DNA of 64,000 nucleotides from Sphingopyxis lindanitolerans (lineage in GTDB: Bacteria > Pseudomonadota > Alphaproteobacteria > Sphingomonadales > Sphingomonadaceae): positions 1,959,751-2,023,750 of the forward strand of contig NZ_CM009578.1 of assembly GCF_002993885.1 (NCBI RefSeq), written 5' to 3'. Every line of letters starts with the position of its first letter. Position 1 is the stretch's first letter. The translations under genes and the position numbers were made by a program. Shown here piece after piece: positions 34,012 to 43,685 of this stretch. The notes below the pieces were generated by a model. The model saw nothing but the letters and a program-made list of their open reading frames with translations. It was not told the DNA's origin and ran no database searches.

Positions 34012-34329
34012 CTACATCTTGCGCGCGGGCGCCGGCGCGGCTTTCGCCGCCATCTTGTGATGCGGCGCGGAGCGATGATGCGCGGCAACGCGATGTTTCG
34101 CGGGGGCATGGCGCTTGGCGGTTGCGTGGCGTTTCGCAGCAGCATGGTGCTTGGCGGCAGCGTGGTGTTTCGGCGCCATATGATGCGCGGCGGCATGGCC
34201 CTCGCGCTGCATGCAATTGTCGGTGACCGTCTTCGAACAATAGGGCGTCGCATTCTGGGCCGTGGCGGCCGTCCCCGACAGCGCGAACAGCGCGGCAGCG
34301 CCGAGCGTCGCGAGTTTGATGATCTGCAT
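34012..34329 (-). CDS. Secreted histidine/alanine/lysine-rich protein
   Basis: About 105 residues. A clear signal peptide ends near A-A-T-A-Q. After a short C-x7-C segment the rest is a tandem low-complexity repeat of A-A-K-H-H / A-A-K-R-H-type units with at least 18 histidines. The mature protein is strongly basic at low pH and could chelate metals. The start at 34329 is chosen; ATGs at 34347 and 34353 are alternatives. The repeats make the gene prone to length change. The function is unknown. Confidence 0.7.
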   Translation of the reverse strand: MQIIKLATLGAAALFALSGTAATAQNATPYCSKTVTDNCMQREGHAAAHHMAPKHHAAAKHHAAAKRHATAKRHAPAKHRVAAHHRSAPHHKMAAKAAPAPARKM

Positions 34330-34474
34330 GATGGACTTTCCTTTCATCCCCACTGTGGGATGGGCTCGACCATCGCACGGCGGTCATGGCACCAGCGCGT
34401 CCGCAACATTACAATCGTGCAATGCGAACGCAGCCGCCGCTGGACACGCCTCCCCGGCCAGCCTAGAACCACCC

Positions 34475-36515
<2,041 letters not shown>

Positions 36516-36526
36516 CCTTGCAAGCT

Positions 36527-36563
36527 AGGCCACTAACGACCAGCATCTGTTCAAAAGTGGCCT
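36527..36563 (+). terminator. Possible hairpin at the thiC 3' end
   Basis: AGGCCACT (36527-36534) and AGTGGCCT (36556-36563) form a perfect 8-bp stem with a 21-base loop, 11 bases after the thiC stop. There is only a weak T-tract, so termination efficiency is uncertain. It also marks the start of the low-GC island. Confidence 0.4.
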
Positions 36564-36579
36564 TTGCTCGGAGTAAGGA

Positions 36580-37566
36580 ATGGCGGCTACGCAATGCGCT
36601 ATTTGGGGAACGCCCGCGATACCCCTTAGGGGTTATGAGGAAAGAGATGGCGTCGCATTCGATTCTCCGAGGGCAGGAGGCCGCTACTTTCTTTCCGGCT
36701 CGGCGGCTTCAGCAGTTCAAGCACTGACGGAACAGCAAAAGGTAGCTCTGACACATGAGATTGTCGAGAATAACGCCTTAGGTTCAATCGCTTCTATATC
36801 CACTCAAACCATATCCGCTCTTCCTGAGTATCCGACTTTCCTACCACAAGCACGGGCCGGAAGATTGCTTGAATACCTTATACGAAGCTCCGACTATCTA
36901 GGAAAAAAGATCGTATTTCCTAAAGAGACGGTCATTCCTTCAGACCCAGATATTTTTTATATCGGATTTAGAACCGGCGCCGCGGCGGCACCTCTTTTTG
37001 CTTGGTCAGATTCTCTGAATGAAGAAGAGGTCTGGTTCTTATTGAGCATGCTAGCGGATCAAAATCTTATCAAAGCTCCCACTGGATCTGCGATCGATGA
37101 GATCACCGTCCTTCCAGCCGGTTATGCCCGATTTGAACAGGACTCTTCAGCGCATAAGTCCGATCAAGCATTCGTGGCAATGTGGTTCGATCAAAGTATG
37201 CAGGAGCCCTATGAAAAAGGGGTAGAGGGGGCAGTCAGAGAGTGCGGATTTCGTCCACTTCGAATTGATCGAAAAGAGCACAACAATAGGATTGACGATG
37301 AGATAATCGGTGAGATTAGAAAAAGTAAATTTCTAATAGCAGATTTCACTAGTAATATCGGATCGCCTCGGGGAGGCGTTTATTTTGAAGCTGGATTTGC
37401 ACTCGGCCTTGGCCTTCCGGTCATCTGGACATGTAGATCTGACCTCATGAACCATATTCACTTCGATACTCGACAATTTAACCATATTGTTTGGACAAAC
37501 GCAGATGAGTTAAAACGAGGCCTGAAGAATCGCATATTAGCAACGATAGGGCAAGGACCAGCGTAG
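36580..37566 (+). CDS. Unknown protein with C-terminal nucleoside-deoxyribosyltransferase/TIR-like domain
   Basis: 328 residues in low-GC DNA. The N-terminus (QCAIWGTPA ... DSPRAGGRYFLSG) looks like a degenerate zinc-ribbon: such proteins usually begin with CxxC, but only one cysteine is left here. The middle holds a possible winged helix (E-E-E-V-W-F-L-L-S-M-L, about 148-158). Residues about 196-325 form a Rossmann-like domain: AFVAMWFDQSM, then I-D-R-K-E-H-N-N-R-I-D-D-E-I, K-S-K-F-L-I-A-D-F-T and YFEAGFALGLGLPVIW. E270 sits where deoxyribosyltransferases have their catalytic glutamate. Domains of this type occur in antiphage and nucleotide-signalling proteins. The role is inferred. The ATG follows AAGGA with almost no spacer. 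Confidence 0.72.
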   Translation: MAATQCAIWGTPAIPLRGYEERDGVAFDSPRAGGRYFLSGSAASAVQALTEQQKVALTHEIVENNALGSIASISTQTISALPEYPTFLPQARAGRLLEYLIRSSDYLGKKIVFPKETVIPSDPDIFYIGFRTGAAAAPLFAWSDSLNEEEVWFLLSMLADQNLIKAPTGSAIDEITVLPAGYARFEQDSSAHKSDQAFVAMWFDQSMQEPYEKGVEGAVRECGFRPLRIDRKEHNNRIDDEIIGEIRKSKFLIADFTSNIGSPRGGVYFEAGFALGLGLPVIWTCRSDLMNHIHFDTRQFNHIVWTNADELKRGLKNRILATIGQGPA

Positions 37567-37585
37567 GAAGATAATACTCAGCCAT

Positions 37586-38437
37586 CTAGTCAAAACTATC
37601 AACAGAACTTACGGAAAGTCTTTTTATTTTTCTATTAGGGCTAGTTAGTTTGTGACAGTGCAATCGGACTCGCGCCTTGGGATCGAAGCGCGATTGGCCA
37701 TTGATGTGCTGACTGCGTGTTAGCATGCCTACAATGCGGCGGACTCTCGCTCCTTCTTCCAGTTCAAAGGGTATAGGCCTGCCTTCTTCCTCCGAATATA
37801 ACCTTCCTGTAAATGTGTTGATATTGTAGCTCGAAACAAAGCCGTCCACGAAAGACTCTTCGTCCTCGCGTCTTGTTTGTTTTACGTACTCGTAAGTCAT
37901 CGGTGACATTACGGGACCAATTGAGCCGCTGCGGGACCCACATTTTTCAACCTGTGCCCGCGTAGCGGTTTCCGATATGACAATAGGCCTATGCATATCA
38001 GCAATGCTATTTTCTATCTTTTCGCACAGACTATCCAATTTTTCTGGAGTAATGCTGGGCCTAGAATTTTCAGAATAAAGCTGCTGCAGAGTCTTGTCGT
38101 AGTCGACGTGAAAACCCATCGTATTGTATAGCGCCGCGTCATATATTGACGTTACCAAGTGACCTAAAGGCGAGTCTTTTCCGGCCGAGGTCAGCGTAAC
38201 AGTTGCTCCCAATACGATTATAGCCTTGGTTTTCCAACTTCCCTCTTGGAACGGAGGAACAAAAATCTTAAACCCTCGAGCATATGGCGCTTGAGTTATG
38301 ATCTCGCCATTGATCGCAAGATGTGTCGTTAATGCTAAAGATCTCTGAAAACCGGCCAACGCTTTAGCCGCATCGTAGAACTCAATTAGCCCCTGATCCG
38401 CAAATCCCCCGTCGAACTTGAGCTCAAATTCTATCAT
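37586..38437 (-). CDS. Unknown protein of the low-GC island
   Basis: 283 residues, convergent with the previous gene (19-base gap). It begins MIEFELKFDGGFADQGLIEF, followed by Y-D-A-A-K-A-L-A-G-F-Q-R-S-L-A-L-T-T-H and an E-I-I-T-Q-A-P segment. A short hydrophobic stretch I-I-V-L-G-A-T-V-T-L-T-S-A-G lies near residue 75. The C-terminal third is beta-rich (F-T-G-R-L-Y-S-E-E-E-G-R-P-I-P-F-E-L). I recall similar N-termini in uncharacterised accessory-island proteins but cannot assign a function. Codon use is AT-rich like its neighbour, so both probably arrived together. Confidence 0.72.
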   Translation of the reverse strand: MIEFELKFDGGFADQGLIEFYDAAKALAGFQRSLALTTHLAINGEIITQAPYARGFKIFVPPFQEGSWKTKAIIVLGATVTLTSAGKDSPLGHLVTSIYDAALYNTMGFHVDYDKTLQQLYSENSRPSITPEKLDSLCEKIENSIADMHRPIVISETATRAQVEKCGSRSGSIGPVMSPMTYEYVKQTRREDEESFVDGFVSSYNINTFTGRLYSEEEGRPIPFELEEGARVRRIVGMLTRSQHINGQSRFDPKARVRLHCHKLTSPNRKIKRLSVSSVDSFD

Positions 38438-38599
38438 CTCACCCTCCCATGGCCATTTACAATCCCATGAAAAATGTGAAACTCAAACAATAATTGATTA
38501 GCTCTTGGGATTGCGGGACAGTTTATTAACTCCGCAAATTCCTTTCCGCATGGAGCGGCGCCAGTCGGCCTCACGCCCACACCATGCTACACTCCGCCC

Positions 38600-39118
38600 A
38601 TGCGCGCCCGAAGCCCCCTCTACGTCATGGCCAAGCCGCCGCCGGAGGTGCAGGCGCAGATTGCCGCGCTGCCGCGCAACGATCCCGGACGCGGCCCCCA
38701 CCTCCTCCATGTCACGCTCATCTCGCTCTACGACCTCCACCATGCGCCGCCCGCGTGGCTGCCCGCGACCATCGCCGCGCTGGACAGCTTCGTCGCGGCG
38801 CCCTTTCCGCTCGCCTTCGACCGGATCGAGAACCGCAAGGCGGTGACGCTGCGCACGCGCGAGCCGCTAGCCGAGGCGCGGGCGTTCCAGAAGGCGCTGG
38901 TGAACCATCTGCTGCGTGAGAAGGCGCCGATCATGGACGGCACCACCCCCGAACCGCACATCACGATCAACTATCGCGGCGACCGCCTGGGCACTCAGAT
39001 TCTGGGCAAGACAATGCCGCCGATCGGCTGGACGGTCGACGAGATCATCCTGACGGAAAGCGTCGTCGGCCAGACCACCCATGTCGACCACGGCCGCTGG
39101 CGGCTCCGCGCCGCCTGA
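38600..39118 (+). CDS. 2H phosphoesterase / 2'-5' RNA ligase-like protein (first copy)
   Basis: 172 residues with the two HxT motifs of the LigT/2H fold: H37-V-T39 in LLHVTLIS and H120-I-T122 in PHITINY. These motifs hydrolyse or form 2',3'-cyclic phosphate or 2'-5' bonds in RNA or nucleotides. G+C is back to the chromosomal level, so it is probably outside the island, although it lies 160 bases from its edge. A second, distant 2H gene is at 42224-42814. Confidence 0.87.
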   Translation: MRARSPLYVMAKPPPEVQAQIAALPRNDPGRGPHLLHVTLISLYDLHHAPPAWLPATIAALDSFVAAPFPLAFDRIENRKAVTLRTREPLAEARAFQKALVNHLLREKAPIMDGTTPEPHITINYRGDRLGTQILGKTMPPIGWTVDEIILTESVVGQTTHVDHGRWRLRAA

Positions 39119-39222
39119 CCCCGGCGGAACTCCCATCCGTCTCGGGGCTTTATTCCATGCGTGGGGCAAAAACAGAGCATGCCCACGCCCCGCTTGGCCC
39201 GGCACGCGATCCTGATGGAGTG

Positions 39223-39708
39223 ATGTCGATGAACACGCTGATGATCCTGCCCCTTGCCGCCGCAACCGCGCTCGCGGCCGGCTGCGCCTCGAACGGCCTT
39301 TATGGCGGTGTCGGTGCGGGCGCCGGGCGCTATGACGATGGCGGCTATGGCTATTATGATCAGGGCTATTACGCCCAGAACGGCCATTATGATTATGACC
39401 GCCCCGACCCGCGCCAGGGCGGCTATTATGCCGATCAATATTACCGCAACGACCGCCGGTACAAGGAACGCCGCCTGTCGAACAGCGACCGCGTCTATCG
39501 CGGCCGCGACAATAAATATTATTGCCGCCGCAACGACGGATCGACCGGGCTGATCGTCGGCGGCATCGCCGGCGGCGTGATCGGCAATGTCATCGCCCCC
39601 GGCAAATCGGAGACGCTGGGCACCATCCTCGGCGCGGTCGGCGGCGCGGTCGCCGGACGCGCGATCGAACGCAGCGGCAACAACAAGAACGACGTGCGCT
39701 GCCGCTGA
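39223..39708 (+). CDS. Lipoprotein with glycine-zipper 2TM domain
   Basis: 161 residues. A signal peptide ends in the lipobox LAAGC. A Tyr/Gly/Asp-rich tract (about 30-90, with many YY and GGY units) is followed by a C-terminal glycine zipper, G-L-I-V-G-G-I-A-G-G-V-I-G-N-V-I-A-P-G and G-A-V-G-G-A-V-A-G-R-A-I-E-R, the 17-kDa surface-antigen-type (Rick_17kDa) domain. It probably inserts in or stabilises the outer membrane. The start at 39223 follows GGAG. No operon partner. Confidence 0.85.
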   Translation: MSMNTLMILPLAAATALAAGCASNGLYGGVGAGAGRYDDGGYGYYDQGYYAQNGHYDYDRPDPRQGGYYADQYYRNDRRYKERRLSNSDRVYRGRDNKYYCRRNDGSTGLIVGGIAGGVIGNVIAPGKSETLGTILGAVGGAVAGRAIERSGNNKNDVRCR

Positions 39709-39712
39709 CGCC

Positions 39713-39981
39713 TAGGGTCAGGACCCATTGATTGCGCGATCGAGGTTTGAAGCGATTTTGCTCAGGGCGAGGAGGCAAGGCGACGGAATATGTCGATATT
39801 TCAAGACTTGCCGACGAAGCCATGGGCAAAATCGGTCAAATCCCGAAGGGACGCCGAAATGGCTTCGATCTTGGGCTCGTGCGGCCTTGCGGGTAGCGAT
39901 GCTACCCGCGGCGGCCACCCAAACCCAATATCTTCGCCATTTCGACGCCTCGATCGTGCAATTAATGGGTCCTGACCCTAA
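39713..39981. mobile_element. About 268-bp MITE-like element with 33-bp inverted ends (family D)
   Basis: Terminal repeats at 39713-39745 and 39948-39981 match at all but about two positions, with outer ends TAGGGTCAGGACCCATT and AATGGGTCCTGACCCTA. TA dinucleotides flank both ends, which would fit TA target duplication. The core contains a GGGTAGC-GAT-GCTACCC hairpin (39893-39909) and no supported ORF. A solo end core lies at about 7660-7676. The element occupies most of the 344-base gap; nothing else is seen there. Confidence 0.78.
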
Positions 39982-40052
39982 CGACGGGGCCGCTACCCGG
40001 AGCGGTCGGCGGCCCCTTTCCTTGCCATTCCCCCGCGTGATAAACTGGCCGT

Positions 40053-40409
40053 ATGTCGCACCCCTCGAACATCGTCCATTGTTCCGGCCCGCACGATCCG
40101 CACGCGCTCGACGGCATCTCCGTCCGGCCTCGCACCGGCGATCTCGACCTGCGCTGCCCCGTCTGCGCCGGCCATGGCCAGTGGAACAGCCAGATCGACC
40201 TGATCAGCCAGCGCTCGATCCGCGCGTGCTGCCCCAAATGCGACGGGCGCGGGTGGATCGAAACCGGCGACGATCTGGTGCCCTCGCCCGACATCGCGCT
40301 GTCGCCGCCCTCCAGCACCGGGAAGCGGCAGCCGCAATGGGTGGTGCGGCTCGATCCCTCCGACGATAGCGAAGGCGGTCATGACACCGACGGGAGCAAG
40401 GCCCCCTGA
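40053..40409 (+). CDS. Small protein with two CxxC zinc-ribbon motifs
   Basis: 118 residues. CPVCAGHG and CPKCDGRGW form a DnaJ-type C-x2-C-x-G-x-G pair about 29 residues apart, so one zinc ion is probably bound. The C-terminal tail is polar and low complexity (S-D-D-S-E-G-G-H-D-T-D-G-S-K). No J-domain is present. It may be a chaperone-like or RNA-binding accessory; the function is unknown. Confidence 0.7.
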   Translation: MSHPSNIVHCSGPHDPHALDGISVRPRTGDLDLRCPVCAGHGQWNSQIDLISQRSIRACCPKCDGRGWIETGDDLVPSPDIALSPPSSTGKRQPQWVVRLDPSDDSEGGHDTDGSKAP

Positions 40410-40436
40410 TCGCGGTGCCCCCGCGGGCGCGCCGGC

Positions 40437-40844
40437 TTATGTCCCGCCGCGCGCGGGTTTCGCCAGATTCGCCGCAACCGCGCCGCGCACCAGCGCCTTG
40501 AACGCCGCGGCGTCGACCGCATCGCCCTCGAACAGGTCGATCGCGCGCCGGACATGACCGTCGAGGCTCGCATTGAAAAGCCGCGTCGGATCATCGACCG
40601 CCGCGCCCCTGGCAAAGGTCAGCTTGACCTTGTCGCGATAGGTTTCGCCGGTGCAGATCACCCCCGCGCGCTCCCATGTCGGCACCCCCGCGGGATTGGT
40701 CGGCTTGCGCCATTTGACCGCCTCCTCGATCGTTGGATCGGCCTCGCGGATCAGCGCGCGCAGCGTCGCCAGCGTCGCCCCGCGCCAGTCGCCGAGCGAC
40801 GCGATCTTGGCATCGATCAGCGCCGCAGGATCGTCGTCCGCCAT
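40437..40844 (-). CDS. DUF1801 protein (second of tandem pair)
   Basis: 135 residues. The family core L-R-A-L-I-R-E-A-D-P-T-I-E-E-A-V-K-W-R-K-P is followed by a V-I-C-T-G-E-T-Y-R-D-K-V-K-L-T-F strand region. DUF1801/YdhG-like proteins have an iron-chaperone (frataxin-like) fold; their role is poorly defined. The ATG at 40844 has GAGG just upstream and lies 8 bases from the stop of the preceding DUF1801 gene, so they form an operon. Confidence 0.83.
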   Translation of the reverse strand: MADDDPAALIDAKIASLGDWRGATLATLRALIREADPTIEEAVKWRKPTNPAGVPTWERAGVICTGETYRDKVKLTFARGAAVDDPTRLFNASLDGHVRRAIDLFEGDAVDAAAFKALVRGAVAANLAKPARGGT

Positions 40845-40852
40845 CCTCGCCC

Positions 40853-41293
40853 TCACATCTTCTCGCCGGGCAGCGCGCACGCCTGGTGCACCCAGTCGGC
40901 GAATGCGGCTTCGTCGACCGCATCGGCCTCATGGATATGGACATAGCGCGTGCTTCCGCTCTTCGACGAAACCGGGGGCACCGGGTCGAGCCGCTGGCCG
41001 TCGAAAAAGGCGACCTTGATATAGCGATCATAGCAATGGACGCTGAGGAACCAATGGTTCGGCAGGGCAGCGGGCGCGCCATAGAGGGGCGAATTCCACT
41101 TCACCGCCTTGCGCACCCCCGGCACCGTCCGCTCGATCAGCGCATCGAGCCGCGCCCAGACGGCCGACTTCCACCCCGGCATCGCGGCGATATAGGCCTG
41201 CACCGGCGCGTCGCCGTCGCCCTTTGCGATCTGCGGATTGCCGCCCGACAGCAGGACGGGCGCTTTTCCCTTTGCGGGCATGTCCTTTGCCAT
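40853..41293 (-). CDS. DUF1801 protein (first of tandem pair)
   Basis: 146 residues. It carries the same core as its neighbour (V-P-G-V-R-K-A-V-K-W-N-S-P-L-Y-G) with an aromatic strand, W-F-L-S-V-H-C-Y-D-R-Y-I-K-V-A-F-F-D-G. The start MAKDMPAKGK at 41293 is chosen. The two proteins are clearly diverged, so this is not a recent duplication. Confidence 0.83.
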   Translation of the reverse strand: MAKDMPAKGKAPVLLSGGNPQIAKGDGDAPVQAYIAAMPGWKSAVWARLDALIERTVPGVRKAVKWNSPLYGAPAALPNHWFLSVHCYDRYIKVAFFDGQRLDPVPPVSSKSGSTRYVHIHEADAVDEAAFADWVHQACALPGEKM

Positions 41294-41425
41294 CGCATGA
41301 GGATGGCATATCGGGCCCGGATTTTCCAGCCGTGCCGCACGGGCGAGGACCACCGCCTCGCCGCGCCGATGGCTCTCGCCGCCACGCCATGATAGGAAAG
41401 GCGCGACAGCAGGAGAAAGAGCCCC

Positions 41426-41998
41426 ATGCCCGTTCGTCGCCTTCCCTTCCTCGCCGCCCCTGTCCTGACTTTGGCCCTGGTCGTCGCCGGGTGCGGCGCC
41501 AAAGCCGACAAGGCGGCGGCCGACGCGCCCAAAGGCGAAGCGCCGACGGCGACCGCCCCGACCGGCGATCCACCCGGCGCGAGCGCCACCAGGGCGTCCG
41601 ACACCGGCCCCAGCGAAACCTCGCCGCTGCCGCCGACCGCGGGCAGCAAGCTCGCCTCCTATGTCGGCAAATATCCGTTCGACAAGGTCGACGGGGTCGC
41701 GTGGAACGACCATGCGCTCGTCAAGGCGGGCATCGCCGCGACGGTGACGGACGCCGCGGTGCGCAAGGCGATCACGACCCTTCAGGGGCCCGCCGCGCCG
41801 ATCGAGATGCGCGGCGACAAAATCGTGTCCTGGGCGTGCGAAGCGCATAATTGCGGCCCGCACCAATGGTCGGTCCAGATCGATCCGCGCAGCGGCGCGA
41901 CCGATGTCTGCTATTTCGACGAAGCCGCCGATCCCGACAAGGCCCGCTGGTTCCTCGCCAGCGGCAAGGAAGAAAAGCGCGAGGCCAACTGCCAGTAA
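41426..41998 (+). CDS. Putative lipoprotein of unknown function
   Basis: 190 residues with a signal peptide and lipobox VVAGC. A disordered Ala/Pro/Thr-rich linker (about 25-70) leads to a compact C-terminal domain starting S-Y-V-G-K-Y-P-F-D-K and containing W-A-C-E-A-H-N-C-G-P-H-Q-W-S-V and D-V-C-Y-F-D. Three or four cysteines there may form disulfides in the periplasm. The start follows AGGAGAAAG at ideal spacing. No family is recognised. Confidence 0.78.
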   Translation: MPVRRLPFLAAPVLTLALVVAGCGAKADKAAADAPKGEAPTATAPTGDPPGASATRASDTGPSETSPLPPTAGSKLASYVGKYPFDKVDGVAWNDHALVKAGIAATVTDAAVRKAITTLQGPAAPIEMRGDKIVSWACEAHNCGPHQWSVQIDPRSGATDVCYFDEAADPDKARWFLASGKEEKREANCQ

Positions 41999-42021
41999 CG
42001 CACCCGACCATTCTCAAACGC

Positions 42022-42132
42022 CCTGCTCCCCCGCGCAGGCGGGGGTCCATCTTCCGCCCTATCGATATTCAGTCCGCGGTGCAGGACAGCGACAGCATCG
42101 AGGATGGACCCCCGCCTTCGCGGGGGAACAGG
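42022..42132. repeat. Hairpin repeat between lipoprotein and 2H gene (family B)
   Basis: Arms at 42022-42053 and 42100-42132 carry CCCCCGCGCAGGCGGGGGTC and GACCCCCGCCTTCGCGGG. The core is 46 bases. It is related to 25183-25266. Confidence 0.8.
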
Positions 42133-42223
42133 AGGGTTTCGACCGATGCTCTCTTCCGTCGAGGGAAGGATTCGACTCGCGCGCCAGATAAGAACATAAT
42201 AGGAACATTATCCGATTCGGAGA

Positions 42224-42814
42224 ATGATGATGGTGCCTCTGTTCCGCTATTTTCTGGGCTTTCAGGTCGCCGCCGACCGCGCCGGCTGGCTGGCGCGCCA
42301 ATTGCCGCCGGTCGCGGGCGATCTGTTCGCGGGGCTGAAGCCGCAGCTTTATCATCTGACGCTGTGCACGATTGCCGAGACGGCGGCGCCGCATCCCTTC
42401 CTGCGCCAGCGGGTGGCAAAGGCGCTCGAAACCGGCCTGCCCGCGGCGAGCCCGATTCCCTTCGGCCGGATCGTCGCCCGCGATGAGGGCGCCGAGCTCG
42501 TCACCGCGGGCGGCGGCGGCGGGGTCCGCCAGCTTTACGAAGCGATTGTCGCTTTGCTCGCGCCGCATGATATCGCGCCCATGCACCGCAAGGCGGGCCT
42601 CCGCCCGCACATCACGCTCGGCTATGGCGAATGCGATTTCCCCGCCGCGCCGCTCGCCTGGACCTGGATTCCGCGCGAGCTGGCGTTGATCGAAAGCCAT
42701 GTCGGCCATCGTCGGCACCGCGTGCTGCAAAGCTGGACGCTCGCGCCGCCGGCGCAGGCGATGTTCGACTTCATGGCCGACGAATTGCCTCCGCCGCTGC
42801 GCCGGGCTGCTTAA
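42224..42814 (+). CDS. 2H phosphoesterase / 2'-5' RNA ligase-like protein (second copy)
   Basis: 196 residues. The catalytic pairs are H44-L-T46 in YHLTLC and H129-I-T131 in PHITLGY. It has F-R-Y-F-L-G-F-Q near the N-terminus, as in ThpR-type 2'-5' RNA ligases, which the first copy lacks, so this is the better candidate for a canonical ThpR. Stop codons of this gene and osmC overlap tail to tail in TTAA (42811-42814). Confidence 0.88.
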   Translation: MMMVPLFRYFLGFQVAADRAGWLARQLPPVAGDLFAGLKPQLYHLTLCTIAETAAPHPFLRQRVAKALETGLPAASPIPFGRIVARDEGAELVTAGGGGGVRQLYEAIVALLAPHDIAPMHRKAGLRPHITLGYGECDFPAAPLAWTWIPRELALIESHVGHRRHRVLQSWTLAPPAQAMFDFMADELPPPLRRAA

Positions 42815-43239
42815 CTTTCGAGCTTATGCTCGAGTATGATCTCGCAGTTCAGCAGCTTCGACACCGGACAAGTCTTTTCGGCCTCGCCGGCGATCGCGGC
42901 GAATTCGTCCGCCGATATGCCCGGCACCTTGCCGGTCAGCGTCAGCGCCGACCGGGTGATCGTGAAGCCGCCGTCCTGCGACTCGAGCGTCACCGCCGCG
43001 CTCGTCTCCAGCGTGTCGCCCGAATAGCCCGCACGCGCGAGGCCGAAGGACAGCGCCATGGTGAAACAGGCGGCGTGCGCCGCGGCGATCAACTCCTCGG
43101 GGTTGGTTCCGGGCTGCCCCTCGAAACGGGTGCCGAAGCCATAGGGCTGGGCGTCGAGCACCCCCGACTTGGTCGTGATCGACCCTTTGCCGTCCTTGCC
43201 GAAACCTTCATAGCGGGCGGAGGCGCGATTGACGGTCAT
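42811..43239 (-). CDS. osmC: OsmC/Ohr-family peroxiredoxin
   Basis: 142 residues. It reduces organic hydroperoxides using two conserved cysteines, here C58 in A-A-A-H-A-A-C-F-T-M and C124 in E-K-T-C-P-V-S. The N-terminal G-F-G-K-D-G-K-G-S-I-T-T-K-S-G is typical of the OsmC rather than the Ohr branch. The ATG at 43239 follows AGGAGATTAT. No OhrR-like regulator is adjacent. Confidence 0.92.
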   Translation of the reverse strand: MTVNRASARYEGFGKDGKGSITTKSGVLDAQPYGFGTRFEGQPGTNPEELIAAAHAACFTMALSFGLARAGYSGDTLETSAAVTLESQDGGFTITRSALTLTGKVPGISADEFAAIAGEAEKTCPVSKLLNCEIILEHKLES

Positions 43240-43400
43240 GATAATCTCCTTCGATTGCAAAGCGGCGGGACTCGCAAAGATCTCGCCCGGGCCGCAAACA
43301 GCCTACGCCCCCCGCCCGCCCGCTTCCACGCCTTTTCGTCGAAGGTCGGCGACCGGATCCGGCCGTCACGTCGGAGAGCGACCGGAAGCCGCCAAAAAGC

Positions 43401-43591
43401 GATCCTCCCCCACCGGGGGAGGGGGACCACCCGAAGGGTGGTGGAGGGGCACGGGATGTTTGCGCCGCGCTCGGCCGAAAGAGCCGCGCATTTCCAACGC
43501 GGGGTCGCGCACATGATGCCGACGGCAAGGCAAGCCGACTGTGCCCCTCCACCAGCTTCGCTGGTCCCCCTCCCCGTTCCGGGGAGGATCG
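43401..43591. mobile_element. 190-bp inverted-repeat element (family F)
   Basis: Imperfect 50-base arms (43401-43452 and 43541-43590) run from GATCCTCCCCCACCGGGGGA to GTTCCGGGGAGGATC, and both include GTGGAGGGGCAC or its complement. The 88-base core has no ORF. The size and structure fit a MITE or a REP-pair derivative. Confidence 0.7.
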
Positions 43592-43685
43592 GCGATGGCA
43601 GTTCCCCACCCCCAATCCGACAAACCGGACTGTCGCTAACGGCCGTGATTAGAGCGGCGTGCGTTTAATCTGCACCGCCCTTTAT

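Noticed and set aside
39728..40369. A 213-codon frame starting in the 39713 element and running into the zinc-ribbon gene
   Set aside because: It begins in MITE sequence and continues in the wrong frame of a supported gene; a transposase remnant was considered but no catalytic motif is visible.
43208..43623. Several frames of 85-135 codons in the repeat region after osmC
   Set aside because: They translate the inverted repeats and have Gly/Arg/Pro-rich compositions in every frame.
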